A DNA stretch of 64,000 nt from Arthrobacter globiformis (GCF_030817195.1 NZ_JAUSYZ010000001.1:5084001-5148000), one strand, 5' to 3'; positions 16,585 to 25,549 are shown, counted from the stretch's first letter. A program made the numbers and translations. Notes: generated by a model not told the origin, from the letters alone.

Positions 16585-17084
16585 CCTCTCTGTCCACCCG
16601 CCTTAAAGGCCGCTCCGAGCTGGGCGTCGCAGCCCTGCTCGGGGCGGTTGGCGCCTTGGTCCTCCTGGACGCAACGCGCCTGGTCGTGCCCTACTCCCAG
16701 TCAGACCCGGTGGGCCCCAAGACCCTGCCCATCGTCGTGGGAGCACTCCTGGTGGTCTGCGCCGTGATGCTGGCCGTGAACGTCCTGCGCGGCGGCCGTG
16801 GCGAAGCTGAGGCCGGCGAGGACGTCGACCTGACCCACCCCAGCGACTGGAAGACCGTCCTCCCGCTGGCCGGCGCCTTCATCGCCAACATCCTGCTCAT
16901 TGACTGGGCCGGCTGGGTCATCTCCGGCACGGTGCTCTTCTGGGGCAGCGTCTGGGCGCTCGGAAGCCGCCACTACGTCCGCGACGGACTGATCTCCTTG
17001 GCGCTTGCCTTGCTGACCTTCTACGGCTTCTACCTCGGCCTCGGCATCGCACTTCCTGCCGGGCTCCTTGAAGGGATTCTCTAG
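16581..17084 (+). CDS. tctB: Tripartite tricarboxylate transporter small membrane subunit TctB
   Basis: A 167-residue protein with four hydrophobic segments and an Arg/Gly-rich cytosolic loop (RGGRGEAEAGEDVD) in the middle. The GTG at 16581 overlaps the tctC stop (GTGA), and the tctA ATG follows its TAG directly. It forms the membrane complex with TctA. Confidence 0.92.
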   Translation: MTSLSTRLKGRSELGVAALLGAVGALVLLDATRLVVPYSQSDPVGPKTLPIVVGALLVVCAVMLAVNVLRGGRGEAEAGEDVDLTHPSDWKTVLPLAGAFIANILLIDWAGWVISGTVLFWGSVWALGSRHYVRDGLISLALALLTFYGFYLGLGIALPAGLLEGIL

Positions 17085-18773
17085 ATGGACATCCTGTCCT
17101 CACTCATGGACGGGTTCGCGACGGCGCTGACCCCCATGAACCTCCTGTACGCGTTCATCGGCGTCCTGCTGGGCACCGCCGTCGGTGTCCTGCCCGGCAT
17201 CGGCCCGGCCATGACCGTGGCCCTGCTGCTTCCCGTGACAACCGTCCTGGAACCGACCAGCGCCTTCATCATGTTCGCCGGCATCTACTACGGCGGCATG
17301 TACGGCGGCTCGACGACGTCGATCCTGCTCAACACCCCCGGCGAATCGTCCTCGGTGATCACGGCCATTGAAGGCAACAAGATGGCCAAGGCCGGCAAAG
17401 CCGCGCAGGCACTCGCGACGGCGGCCATCGGCTCGTTCGTCGCCGGCACCATCGGCACCACCCTCCTGGTGGTCTTCGCGCCGATCGTCGTCCAGTTCGC
17501 CGTCAGCCTCGGTTCGCCGAGCTACTTCGCCATCATGATTCTGGCACTGCTGGCCGTCACCGCAGTCCTGGGTGCCTCACGACTCCGCGGCTTTGCTTCC
17601 CTCGGCCTCGGCCTGGCCATCGGCCTGGTGGGCATCGACTCGGTGACAGGCCAGCGTCGCCTCACCTTCGGCCAGCCCCTGCTGGCTGACGGCCTCGACG
17701 TGGTCGTTGTCGCGGTGGCGATCTTCGCCGTCGGCGAGGCCCTCTGGGTCGCGGCGCACCTGCGCCGCACCCCGCTGCAGATCATTCCCGTCGGCCGGCC
17801 ATGGATGGGCAAGCAGGACTGGAAGCGGTCCTGGAAGCCGTGGCTGCGCGGCACCGCTTTGGGTTTCCCCTTCGGGGCATTGCCCGCCGGCGGCGCCGAG
17901 ATACCTACTTTCCTGTCCTATGTGACCGAGAAGCGGCTGTCCAAGCACCCTGAGGAGTTCGGCAAGGGCGCCATCGAAGGCGTCGCCGGGCCCGAGGCTG
18001 CCAACAACGCCGCGGCTGCGGGCACGCTGACCCCGATGCTCGCGCTGGGCCTGCCGACGAACGCCACGGCCGCCGTCATGCTCGCCGCGTTCGTGCAGTT
18101 CGGCATCCAGCCCGGACCGCTCCTGTTTGCCAATGAGGGACCCCTGGTCTGGGCGCTGATCGCCAGCCTCTTCATCGGCAACACGCTGCTGCTGCTGGTC
18201 AACCTCCCGCTGGCACCGGTATGGGCCAAGCTACTCCGGCTGCCCCGCCCCTACCTCTACGCGGGCATCCTGTTCTTCGCCACGCTGGGCGCCTACGCAG
18301 TGAACCTGCAGGCCTTCGACCTGGTGATCCTGCTGGTCCTGGGCGCCCTCGGCTTCCTGATGCGCCGGTACGGGCTGCCCGTGCTGCCGCTGATCCTCGG
18401 CCTCATCCTGGGTCCGCGAGCCGAAGGCCAGCTGCGGAAGACCCTGCAGCTGAGCGCTGGCGACGTGTCTGGCCTCTGGAGCGAGCCGATCGCCGTCGTC
18501 GTCTACATCATCGTGGCCCTGGTCCTGGCCTGGCCGCTCCTGGCAAAGCTCTGGCGCCGCCTGCGGCCCCGGACGGCCGGGCTGGTTTTGGCCGGCGGAC
18601 CCGCCGTTGAAGGACCCGCTGCCGGCCCTGCTGCCGCGCCCGCCGTCGAGGGACCCGCAGCCGGGCCCTATCTTTCACCCGCTGTTGAGGCACCTGCCGC
18701 TGAGCGACCTGCTGATGCCGGCCGCCGCCGGGCGGACGCCACCCACGCCAACCACGGAGAGGAGAACCCGTGA
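17085..18773 (+). CDS. tctA: Tripartite tricarboxylate transporter large permease TctA
   Basis: A 562-residue permease with about 12 membrane segments and the family hallmarks GVLPGIGPAMTVALLLPVT, GIYYGGMYGGSTTSILLNTP and GALPAGGAEIPTF. It moves tricarboxylate with H+ or Na+. The C-terminus carries an unusual Pro/Ala tail (about residues 505-560) with repeats of the type PAVEGPAAGP, absent from typical TctA proteins. The stop overlaps the usp start. Confidence 0.93.
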   Translation: MDILSSLMDGFATALTPMNLLYAFIGVLLGTAVGVLPGIGPAMTVALLLPVTTVLEPTSAFIMFAGIYYGGMYGGSTTSILLNTPGESSSVITAIEGNKMAKAGKAAQALATAAIGSFVAGTIGTTLLVVFAPIVVQFAVSLGSPSYFAIMILALLAVTAVLGASRLRGFASLGLGLAIGLVGIDSVTGQRRLTFGQPLLADGLDVVVVAVAIFAVGEALWVAAHLRRTPLQIIPVGRPWMGKQDWKRSWKPWLRGTALGFPFGALPAGGAEIPTFLSYVTEKRLSKHPEEFGKGAIEGVAGPEAANNAAAAGTLTPMLALGLPTNATAAVMLAAFVQFGIQPGPLLFANEGPLVWALIASLFIGNTLLLLVNLPLAPVWAKLLRLPRPYLYAGILFFATLGAYAVNLQAFDLVILLVLGALGFLMRRYGLPVLPLILGLILGPRAEGQLRKTLQLSAGDVSGLWSEPIAVVVYIIVALVLAWPLLAKLWRRLRPRTAGLVLAGGPAVEGPAAGPAAAPAVEGPAAGPYLSPAVEAPAAERPADAGRRRADATHANHGEENP

Positions 18774-19165
18774 GCATCATCGTCGGCTACGTCCCCACGG
18801 CCGAGGGTACCGCGGCCCTGGACCGCGCCATCACCGAGGCGCACAAGAGCCAAACACGACTGGTTATCATCAACTCCTCCCGGGGAGACGCCATCGTGGA
18901 CAAGCGGTACGCCCAGGCGGCCGACATCAATGAGGTGACCCAACGGCTGGAGCAGGCAGGGATCGACCACCTGGTGCTGCAGCCGGTCCGTGGCAACGAC
19001 GCGGCCAACGAGGTGCTGGAGGCCGCGGAGAAGTACCGGGCCGAGCTCATCGTGATCGGTCTCCGTAAGCGGACCCCGGTAGGGAAGCTGATCATGGGCA
19101 GCACGGCGCAGCAGATCCTGCTGGAGGCATCCTGCCCGGTGCTGGCCGTCAAGGCCGGCGCCTGA
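18770..19165 (+). CDS. Universal stress protein (UspA family)
   Basis: A 131-residue single Usp domain: IIVGYVPTAEGTAALDRAI at the start and the ATP-binding-type glycine/serine loop GKLIMGSTAQQILLEASCPV near the end. The GTG at 18770 overlaps the tctA stop (GTGA), so it is translationally coupled to the transporter. It may tune transporter activity or respond to energy state, but its role is not known. Confidence 0.88.
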   Translation: MSIIVGYVPTAEGTAALDRAITEAHKSQTRLVIINSSRGDAIVDKRYAQAADINEVTQRLEQAGIDHLVLQPVRGNDAANEVLEAAEKYRAELIVIGLRKRTPVGKLIMGSTAQQILLEASCPVLAVKAGA

Positions 19166-19200
19166 GCCTGAGCCACCAAACGGCTGCCGCCACTAACCAC

Positions 19201-19250
19201 GCCGCGGGCCGGTGTCCGGATCCATCGGGATCCGGACACCGGCCCGCGGC
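19201..19250 (+). terminator. Perfect 23-bp hairpin after tctCBA-usp
   Basis: 19201-19223 and 19228-19250 are exact inverted complements with a 4-base ATCG loop (core GGTGTCCGGATCC). The T-tract is weak (ACTTTG follows). It sits 35 bases past the usp stop and 19 bases before the next gene's ATG, so it can end the tct transcript or occlude the next start. Confidence 0.75.
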
Positions 19251-19268
19251 ACTTTGAAAGGACCACCC

Positions 19269-19580
19269 ATGACCGTTTGCGCCCCCAATATCCAGGCCCG
19301 ATCACCGTGGCCCGCCCGCGAACCAGTAGCCAACTGGGCAACGCTGTCCCCGGCTGACGAAGTAGAGATCCGCCGCAACGGGCGCACGGTCGCCGCTGGC
19401 TGCGTCGACATGCGGGCCCCGGACGGCAGCGTCATCTGGCTCATCCAGGACGGCGGCCGCGGGCGTGCGCTGTTTCTGCAAGGCGACGGAGTAACGGTCT
19501 TCCGGCGCGCCCGGAGGCACATCGCCGGCACGGACCGCACCCGGATTCCCGGCAGGGCCGGGCAGTCCCACCGGCGCTGA
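19269..19580 (+). CDS. Hypothetical protein, 103 aa
   Basis: ATG at 19269 with AAAGGA 7 bases upstream. The predicted product is soluble and basic at the C-terminus, with a beta-rich middle (DEVEIRRNGRTVAAGCVDM, GSVIWLIQDGGRGRALFL). No known family is recognised. It follows the tct terminator, and its TGA lies inside the first unit of a 10-bp tandem repeat. Confidence 0.6.
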   Translation: MTVCAPNIQARSPWPAREPVANWATLSPADEVEIRRNGRTVAAGCVDMRAPDGSVIWLIQDGGRGRALFLQGDGVTVFRRARRHIAGTDRTRIPGRAGQSHRR

Positions 19581-19620
19581 CCACCACTGACCTGCGCTGA
19601 CGTGCGCTGACCGGCGCTGA
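19571..19620. repeat. Five phased 10-bp tandem repeats
   Basis: Units CCGGCGCTGA, CCACCACTGA, CCTGCGCTGA, CGTGCGCTGA and CCGGCGCTGA run without gaps from 19571 to 19620. They overlap the stop of the hypothetical gene and end 20 bases before the dehydrogenase ATG. The period equals about one helical turn. Confidence 0.75.
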
Positions 19621-19640
19621 CCGTCCGATACCGTAATGCC

Positions 19641-20603
19641 ATGAACCAGTACCGGCTAGCCATTCTGGACGACTATCAGGGAGTCGCGGAGGACTTCGCC
19701 CCATGGAGTTCCCTGGCGCAGCGGGGCGTCGCCGTCACAGTGTTCGGTGCGCATTTTGGCTCGGAGGCCGAAACCGCGGCGGCCCTCGCGGACTTTGACA
19801 TCGTCATCGCCATGCGGGAGCGGACGCCGTTTCCCCGCAGCCTCATCGGGCAGCTGTCGCAGCTGAAACTGCTCGTGACCACCGGCGCCGCCAATGCGGC
19901 CATCGATCTGCAGGCGGCAGCCGACCACGGCGTCGTGGTGTGCGGAACCGGCGGCTCCCCCACTGCCGCGCCGGAACTGACGTGGGCATTGCTGCTCGCT
20001 TTCGCCCGGAACCTGAGCGCGGAAGAGGCCTCCTTGCGCGCCCACCACTGGCAGACCGGCATCGGGTTCGAACTGTCCGGAAAGACCCTGGGAATCGTTG
20101 GTCTGGGGAAGATCGGGAAGCGCATCGCCGCCTACGGCCGCGCCTTCGGGATGGACGTGCTGGCCTGGAGCCAGAACCTCACCGAGGAAACCGCCGCGGC
20201 TGCCGGCGCCCGCAGAGTCGGCAAGGAAGAACTCTTCACAGAGTCCGACGTCGTGTCCCTGCACCTGCGCCTGTCGCCGCGTTCGGAGGGGACAGTAGGA
20301 GAACGGGAACTGCAGCTCCTCGGCCCCGACGGCGTCCTGGTCAACACCGCCCGCGGGCCGCTGGTGGACCAGCAGGCTCTGGTTACCGCCCTCCAGGAGG
20401 GCTGGATCCGTGGCGCCGCGATCGACGTGTTCGACCAGGAACCCCTTCCGGCAGGGCATCAGCTGCTGGCCGCGCCCCGAACACTCCTGACGCCCCATCT
20501 GGGCTACGTCACCCAGGAAAGCTACCGGGCCTTCTTCGGCGGCGCGTTCGAGGACGTCACTGCGTGGCTGGACGGCTCCCCGGTGCGGGAACTGACGCCA
20601 TAG
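19641..20603 (+). CDS. D-2-hydroxyacid dehydrogenase family protein
   Basis: A 320-residue NAD(P)-dependent oxidoreductase. The Rossmann motif GLGKIGKRIA lies near residue 155. The catalytic Arg is in NTARGPLVD, the Glu in FDQEPLP, and the His in LLTPHLGYVT, so the family triad is complete. It resembles the phosphoglycerate/formate dehydrogenase superfamily without a C-terminal ACT domain. Substrate is unknown. Its 3' end runs into the end of the convergent DUF222/HNH gene. Confidence 0.9.
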   Translation: MNQYRLAILDDYQGVAEDFAPWSSLAQRGVAVTVFGAHFGSEAETAAALADFDIVIAMRERTPFPRSLIGQLSQLKLLVTTGAANAAIDLQAAADHGVVVCGTGGSPTAAPELTWALLLAFARNLSAEEASLRAHHWQTGIGFELSGKTLGIVGLGKIGKRIAAYGRAFGMDVLAWSQNLTEETAAAAGARRVGKEELFTESDVVSLHLRLSPRSEGTVGERELQLLGPDGVLVNTARGPLVDQQALVTALQEGWIRGAAIDVFDQEPLPAGHQLLAAPRTLLTPHLGYVTQESYRAFFGGAFEDVTAWLDGSPVRELTP

Positions 20604-22063
20604 AAGACGGACGTACCCCAGCCGGGCCGGGTCTGACTGGCTTGAGGCTATTGGGCCACTCGGGTGGTTCCCAGTCCTGGTACTCGGCCGGATAGGACCG
20701 GCCGGTGGGCGAGATCCAGCCCGGCGGGCTCTCACGGGTGGCGCCGACCGGTCTCCACGCTGTGGTGTGTTTCAGGCGGTGGTGCTTAGGGCAAGGCTGG
20801 CCTAGGTTGGCAACGCCGGTGGTCCCGCCGTCGGCCCAGGCCAGGATGTGGTCGGCGTCGTTGTCCAGGGAGTGATTGTTGCAGTTGGGAAACGTGCAGC
20901 TCGCGTCTCGGAGCCGGAGCCATTGGCGCATCGGCTTCGTTAATCGGTAGCTGGTGCGTCCGATCTCCAGCGGCGCGCCGTCCCGCGGGTCGGTCAGGAC
21001 CCGCAGGAACGATCCCCCGCCGTCGGCAACGAGCCGGCGGGCCATCGACGGCGGGATCGGCCCGTACCCGTCCAGGGTGGCCGGCTCCTCCGTCTGTCCA
21101 AGCAGCGAAAACACCGGAACCGTGACCAGGAACTGCGCCCGTGGAGTCGGCACAACACCGGGAGGGACAGAGCCTGCGGACAAGGAACCTTCGGCTCCAT
21201 CAACCCCGGGGCCCGCCGTCAGCAGCCATCCGGCGGCCACATCAGCCCGCAGCTGGGTCAGGGTCCGGGACTCTGCCGGGCCCTGCAAGGCACGGGCGGC
21301 GACAGTGGTGCGGTCCCAGATCCCGGCAGCCTGGTCCGCGGGCAGATACGCGGACAGCCAGGCCATGCCGTCCCGGTCCGGAACATACTCCAACCGCCGA
21401 TCCTTCACACTCTTGCTGTGGCGGGTTTCGATGCTCACCGGATGGTGCCGTTCCCGCCAGGCACGTGCCCTGGCCCGGAACCTGCCCGGCGCCAGCTCCC
21501 CGGCAAAGCAGCCCCGCGCAAACCCGGGAGCGTCCGGGTCGAGGAAATGGGCTTCCAGGGCCCCGGCCGCGGCGGGCTCCAAGTTGGCTGTTTCGTCACA
21601 CATCACCCGTGCGTGCTGAAACGATATCCTCCCTGACCCCAGCGCGGTCAGCGTCATCGGCCGCTCGGTGGTCAGGGTTTGGGCCTCGCACAGCAGGGCA
21701 CCGGCACTGCGTTCGCTCACGGTCAGGGCACCCGCGACCTCAGCGGTCACGGACATTTCCCGGGCTGTGCCCTCCTGCCTCGAATTCGACGGTACCGCCA
21801 AGGCCTCGTCAAGGGTGGAATACCCCGCGGCCAAACGGACTTTCAGAGCCGCCAGCCGGGCCTCCAACCTGCCCAACTCAGCCATACTGTCCAAACACGC
21901 ATCCCCGTTCCCGAAGCGGATCACCCGCAGCAGGATCCACAGCGACCAGATCACCGGTCGCCTGGCCGTCACCTATTCCGGCGGCCCCGCGGACAAAACC
22001 AGCCAGCACAGCAACGGAGGACTCAATGCCCTCCCACGTTTCCACCACTGCCGTGCTATCCAT
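20557..22063 (-). pseudogene. DUF222/HNH endonuclease gene with broken reading frame
   Basis: The long frame (stop at 20557, open back to 21972) covers most of a DUF222-HNH protein: MAELGRLEARLAALKVRLAA, a DUF222 body and an HNH region (CTFPNCNNH, DNDADHILAW, CPKHHRLKHT). Its N-terminus has no good start. The typical beginning, MDSTAVVETWEGIESSVAVL up to GDLVAVDPAAG, lies in another frame starting at ATG 22063. The two halves overlap around 21930-21950, implying a small deletion. The main frame also overlaps the end of the hydroxyacid dehydrogenase gene by 47 bases. The family is abundant in Arthrobacter, and its function is poorly known. Confidence 0.7.
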
Positions 22064-22148
22064 ACCCACAGCATGACAGGGGGAACCGACAATTTTGCGG
22101 CGCGCCAAGGCAGACGATCCCGGGGTGGCTCCGCCGGTTTCGCGGGTT

Positions 22149-22172
22149 GGTTTCGACAGGCTCAACCAGCGG
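22149..22172. repeat. Dispersed repeat GGTTTCGACAGGCTCAA
   Basis: GGTTTCGACAGGCTCAACCA with flanking GCGG. A near-identical copy is at 62613-62636, and the reverse-complement form TTGAGCTCGTCGAAA is at 1531-1545. It lies in the 163-base gap between the kinase-like gene and the DUF222 gene. Confidence 0.6.
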
Positions 22173-22226
22173 TTCGGCACCCCGACGGCGCCGAGAAGGT
22201 GCCCCCGCGGGAAGCGTGCCCCGCAG

Positions 22227-24971
22227 TCAGCTGCCGGCACCTTCGACGGTCCCGGAACCGTCGAGCGTGACGGTGCCGGCGTCGCCGTCGACCTTAACCT
22301 GCTGTCCGCTCGACACGCGCTGGGTGGCCACCCCCGTTCCAAGGACGGCAGGAATGCCGTACTCCCGGGCGACGATTGAGCTGTGGCTCAGCGGCCCGCC
22401 GACGTCCGTGACGACGCCGGACGCCATCGCAAACAGCGGTGTCCAGGCTGGGGTGGTCATGCGTGCCACCAGCACCTCGCCGGGCCGCATGCTGGCGAAA
22501 TCGTCGGGACCATGCAGCAGCCGGGCCAGCGCGCTCACCTGCCCCGAGCTCGCGCCCACGCCGGTGATGACATCCCCGGCCTGCTGCACCGATCGGGCGG
22601 GCATCATGCTGACAAAGGCCCGCTCCATCCACCGGCTCTCGGGCAGCAACTGCGGGGCAGCCGCTTTCCGCTGACCGCGCCACAGCATCTTGCGCTGTTC
22701 AACGGCCTCCGCCCGCACCGGCCGGTCCGTACCGGTAATGGCCGCGCCGGGCGTGGCCAGCCCGAAGTCGATGGCGTTGCGGAGTTCGTCGAGCCGTAGC
22801 CAGAAGATGTCCGACGGCGCCCCGATGACGCCCGAGTCCGTCAGCCGCTGCCCCAGTTCCAGCAGCATCCGGCGCATCAACGGCCAGGCCAGTCCGACGT
22901 CGGCCAGTGCGTCCTCACGGACAGGCGCCGCCTTCTGCGCCCAGCGGAGGAGCCTGCGGAAGACAGCGCGGCGGCGCGGTCCCACCCTGGCGCTGACCAG
23001 CCGGCTCTGCTCTTCCCGCCGGTCGGCGGACCGCTGCTGGCGCTCGTGCGGGTCCTTCCCCTGCCCCCGCACGAAGTACCTCAGGGTCTCCAGCAGCGCG
23101 GAGGGGTCATCGGCCGGCACCGGGTTGATGAAGTCCAGGTTGTAGACGGCATGCCCGTAACGGTCCAGGTGCCGCTGGAGGCGGGAACGCCACTCGTCCC
23201 ACTGTTCCGGATCCACAGCCGGGGCTCCGTCCACTCCCGCCGAAGGCGTCCCGGCGCGAAGAGCTTCGGCGATGCCGGCCGATGGCCCTTCCGTGACGGC
23301 CGAGGCAAGCTGCGGGCTATCGCGGGTCCACATCGCAAGGTCGTACAGGGATTTCTCCGCGCGGATGGGTTCGCTGTCGTAACCAAGGAGGAAGACCTCC
23401 GCGGAGGGGTCGCCGGGCCGCCGGACGAGCTTGTCGTAGTAGCTCCGGAACATGATCTCGCTGGTTGCGGCGATGGGGATGATGGACTGCACGGCGGTGT
23501 AGTACGCGGCGCCGGCGTCCAGCAGCGCCGAAATGCCCTCCAGCAGTTCGGCCGCCGGACGGTCCGCGGGCCGTTTGGCGGCCCAGAACTTCACGAGTCC
23601 GCGGTACTTCGGGTGCGAGTGGTCTCGCCAGCCCTTGATTCCCATGTTGGCCTTGCCTTGGGCCAGCGCGCGCATCGCCGTCAGTGACTTGCCCATGACC
23701 CGCCGCATTCCGGCGTTGTTGTAGTAGTAGTACGCGTAGCCGTTGACGGTGGGCAGCGAGACGTCCCCGGGCCGCACCACGCTCTTACCGAATGCCTCGT
23801 TGAACAGGGCGTTCAGCGACCGGACTACGGCGCCGTCGATGAGGTCGGCGAACAGGGGCGACAACGGGTCCGGCAACTGCTCGACGATGCTGGCCCGGAA
23901 GTACATCCCGTTCGGGTAGGGCAGCGGCCACTCCGTCGGGGCGTCGGCCGAGGGCTCGGGCAGTGCGGTGATGGGACGGGCCTGCAGGATGAAAAAGTCC
24001 CCTGCTGCCTGCGCCCATTCGATGTCCTGGGGCACCCCGAAGTGCTTCGCTATAGCCGTTCCCTGGCGGGCCAGGGCGGCCGCCGCGTCGTCGTCGAGCA
24101 CGGGCTCCCGGCGCTTCTCTTCGGGGACCGGCTGCTCCCTGGTGCCTGTTCCGTCGTAGACGGTCATCACGTCCTTGTCCGCCGTCCGGCGTTGCTCCAC
24201 GCGGCCCGTCGCGGCATCCACTACGACGTCGTCCGTGGTGACGGCCCCGCTGACCACGGATTCGCCCAGACCCCAGGCGGCGCTGATCACCACCTGGTCG
24301 CGGCGGCCCGTGGCGGGGTTGGCGGTGAACAGCACGCCAGCGGCCCCGGCGTCGACCATCTCCTGGATCACGACGGCGAGGCGCACGGTGGCGGGGTCGA
24401 AGCCGTTCCGTGAGCGGTATGCCATGGCGCGGGCGTTCCACAGCGACGCCCAGCAGTCGATGACGGCGGCGACGATGGCGTCAGGCCCGGAGACGTTCAG
24501 GTAGGTGTCCTGCTGGCCGGCGAAGCTGGCCGAGGCGAGGTCTTCCGCGGTGGCTGAGGAGCGCACCGCCACCCGCGCGGCGTGGTCGCTGCTGGGCTCC
24601 GCGCCGGCCCCGTCGCCTGCTCCGGCCGGCGTCTGGTGGTCCAGCGTCTGGTGGCTCAGCCGCCCGTAGGCCGCCAGGAGTTCGCCGGTAATCTCCTCGG
24701 GCACCGTGCTCTCGGCGAAGAGGGCGCGGATCTGCCCGGCGGCAGCGTCATAGTCGCCGTTCGAAGCGCCGGCGGGGAGGGCGGCGAGCTCAAGGATGCG
24801 GCCGGTGATCCCGTTGGCGTTGACAAAGTCCTGGTAGGCCGCCGTGGTGAGCACGAAGCCGGGCGGCACCGGGAAACCGGCCCGGGCCAGCTCGCCGAGG
24901 TTGGCGCCCTTGCCGCCTGCCTCGTCCAGATCGCTGCGTCCCAGCTGGCCAAAGTCCTTGATGTAAGTCAT
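22227..24971 (-). CDS. PEP-synthase/rifampin phosphotransferase-like dikinase
   Basis: A 914-residue protein. The N-terminal ATP-grasp-like pyruvate-phosphate dikinase domain (about 1-330) has GGKGANLGELARAGFPVPPG and RSSATAEDLASASFAGQQDT. A long central region (about 350-790) is not PEP-binding TIM-barrel-like. The C-terminus is a swivelling phospho-His domain with GGPLSHSSIVAREYGIPAVL and His863. The His domain is last, as in rifampin phosphotransferase (Rph), whereas PpsA has it in the middle. The protein may therefore phosphorylate a small molecule bound by the central domain. The ATG at 24971 is preferred. No rifamycin-associated element was found upstream. Confidence 0.85.
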   Translation of the reverse strand: MTYIKDFGQLGRSDLDEAGGKGANLGELARAGFPVPPGFVLTTAAYQDFVNANGITGRILELAALPAGASNGDYDAAAGQIRALFAESTVPEEITGELLAAYGRLSHQTLDHQTPAGAGDGAGAEPSSDHAARVAVRSSATAEDLASASFAGQQDTYLNVSGPDAIVAAVIDCWASLWNARAMAYRSRNGFDPATVRLAVVIQEMVDAGAAGVLFTANPATGRRDQVVISAAWGLGESVVSGAVTTDDVVVDAATGRVEQRRTADKDVMTVYDGTGTREQPVPEEKRREPVLDDDAAAALARQGTAIAKHFGVPQDIEWAQAAGDFFILQARPITALPEPSADAPTEWPLPYPNGMYFRASIVEQLPDPLSPLFADLIDGAVVRSLNALFNEAFGKSVVRPGDVSLPTVNGYAYYYYNNAGMRRVMGKSLTAMRALAQGKANMGIKGWRDHSHPKYRGLVKFWAAKRPADRPAAELLEGISALLDAGAAYYTAVQSIIPIAATSEIMFRSYYDKLVRRPGDPSAEVFLLGYDSEPIRAEKSLYDLAMWTRDSPQLASAVTEGPSAGIAEALRAGTPSAGVDGAPAVDPEQWDEWRSRLQRHLDRYGHAVYNLDFINPVPADDPSALLETLRYFVRGQGKDPHERQQRSADRREEQSRLVSARVGPRRRAVFRRLLRWAQKAAPVREDALADVGLAWPLMRRMLLELGQRLTDSGVIGAPSDIFWLRLDELRNAIDFGLATPGAAITGTDRPVRAEAVEQRKMLWRGQRKAAAPQLLPESRWMERAFVSMMPARSVQQAGDVITGVGASSGQVSALARLLHGPDDFASMRPGEVLVARMTTPAWTPLFAMASGVVTDVGGPLSHSSIVAREYGIPAVLGTGVATQRVSSGQQVKVDGDAGTVTLDGSGTVEGAGS

Positions 24972-25020
24972 GACCCTGCGTCCCTTCTGCCCGGGAGCCG
25001 GGACCGCGGCATTGCGGCTG

Positions 25021-25073
25021 CTGACCCCGTTCCGGCGCTGCACCCTATTGTGGCACTGCACCCCGTTCTGGCA
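25021..25073. repeat. Three 17-18-bp direct repeats upstream of the Rph-like gene
   Basis: CTGACCCCGTTCCGGCG (25021-25037), CTGCACCCTATTGTGGCA (25038-25055) and CTGCACCCCGTTCTGGCA (25056-25073) are tandem. They lie 50-100 bases before the Rph-like start and downstream of hspR, where a regulator could bind. Confidence 0.6.
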
Positions 25074-25111
25074 ATGGGGAAGGCCAGGAGGGGACGGCTA
25101 GACCCGGATGG

Positions 25112-25543
25112 CTAGATATCGCCGCGGGGCCGCCACACCACCACGGCCTGCGAACGGGGCCGGGGGCGCTGGCCGCGTGCCAGGCTCACCACGTCACCGG
25201 CGGCGCCGGCGGCAAAGATCCGGGACTCCAACGGCTCACGACGGCGGGCCAGTTCCTCGGTCAGTTCGCTCACCCGGTGCTGCAGGGCAGCAACCTGGTT
25301 TTCGAGTTCCAAGATGCGCTTGATGCCTTCGAGCGAGACGCCCTCATGGGACAACCGCTGCACTTCACGGAGCCGGTTCACGTCCCGCTGGGAGTACCGG
25401 CGGGACTTGCCCGGCGCCCGGCTGGGCGAGACGATGCCCAGCCGGTCGTACTGGCGGAGGGTCTGCGGGTGCATGTCGGCGAGCTCGGCGGCCACCGAGA
25501 TGACGAAGATCGGCTGATCGAAATTAATGTCCACGGCCGGCAC
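25112..25543 (-). CDS. hspR: Heat-shock repressor HspR (MerR family)
   Basis: A 143-residue MerR-type repressor: helix-turn-helix AAELADMHPQTLRQYDRLGI, the wing SPSRAPGKSRRYSQRDV, then a coiled coil (LELENQVAALQHRVSELTEE). It binds HAIR inverted repeats (two are present before dnaK) with DnaK as co-repressor. It is the last gene of dnaK-grpE-dnaJ-hspR, 6 bases after dnaJ, making a feedback loop. Confidence 0.94.
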   Translation of the reverse strand: MPAVDINFDQPIFVISVAAELADMHPQTLRQYDRLGIVSPSRAPGKSRRYSQRDVNRLREVQRLSHEGVSLEGIKRILELENQVAALQHRVSELTEELARRREPLESRIFAAGAAGDVVSLARGQRPRPRSQAVVVWRPRGDI

Positions 25544-25549
25544 TCGTCG

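Noticed and set aside
24972..25111. Rifamycin-associated element upstream of the Rph-like gene
   Set aside because: The expected inverted repeat was looked for on both strands and not found.
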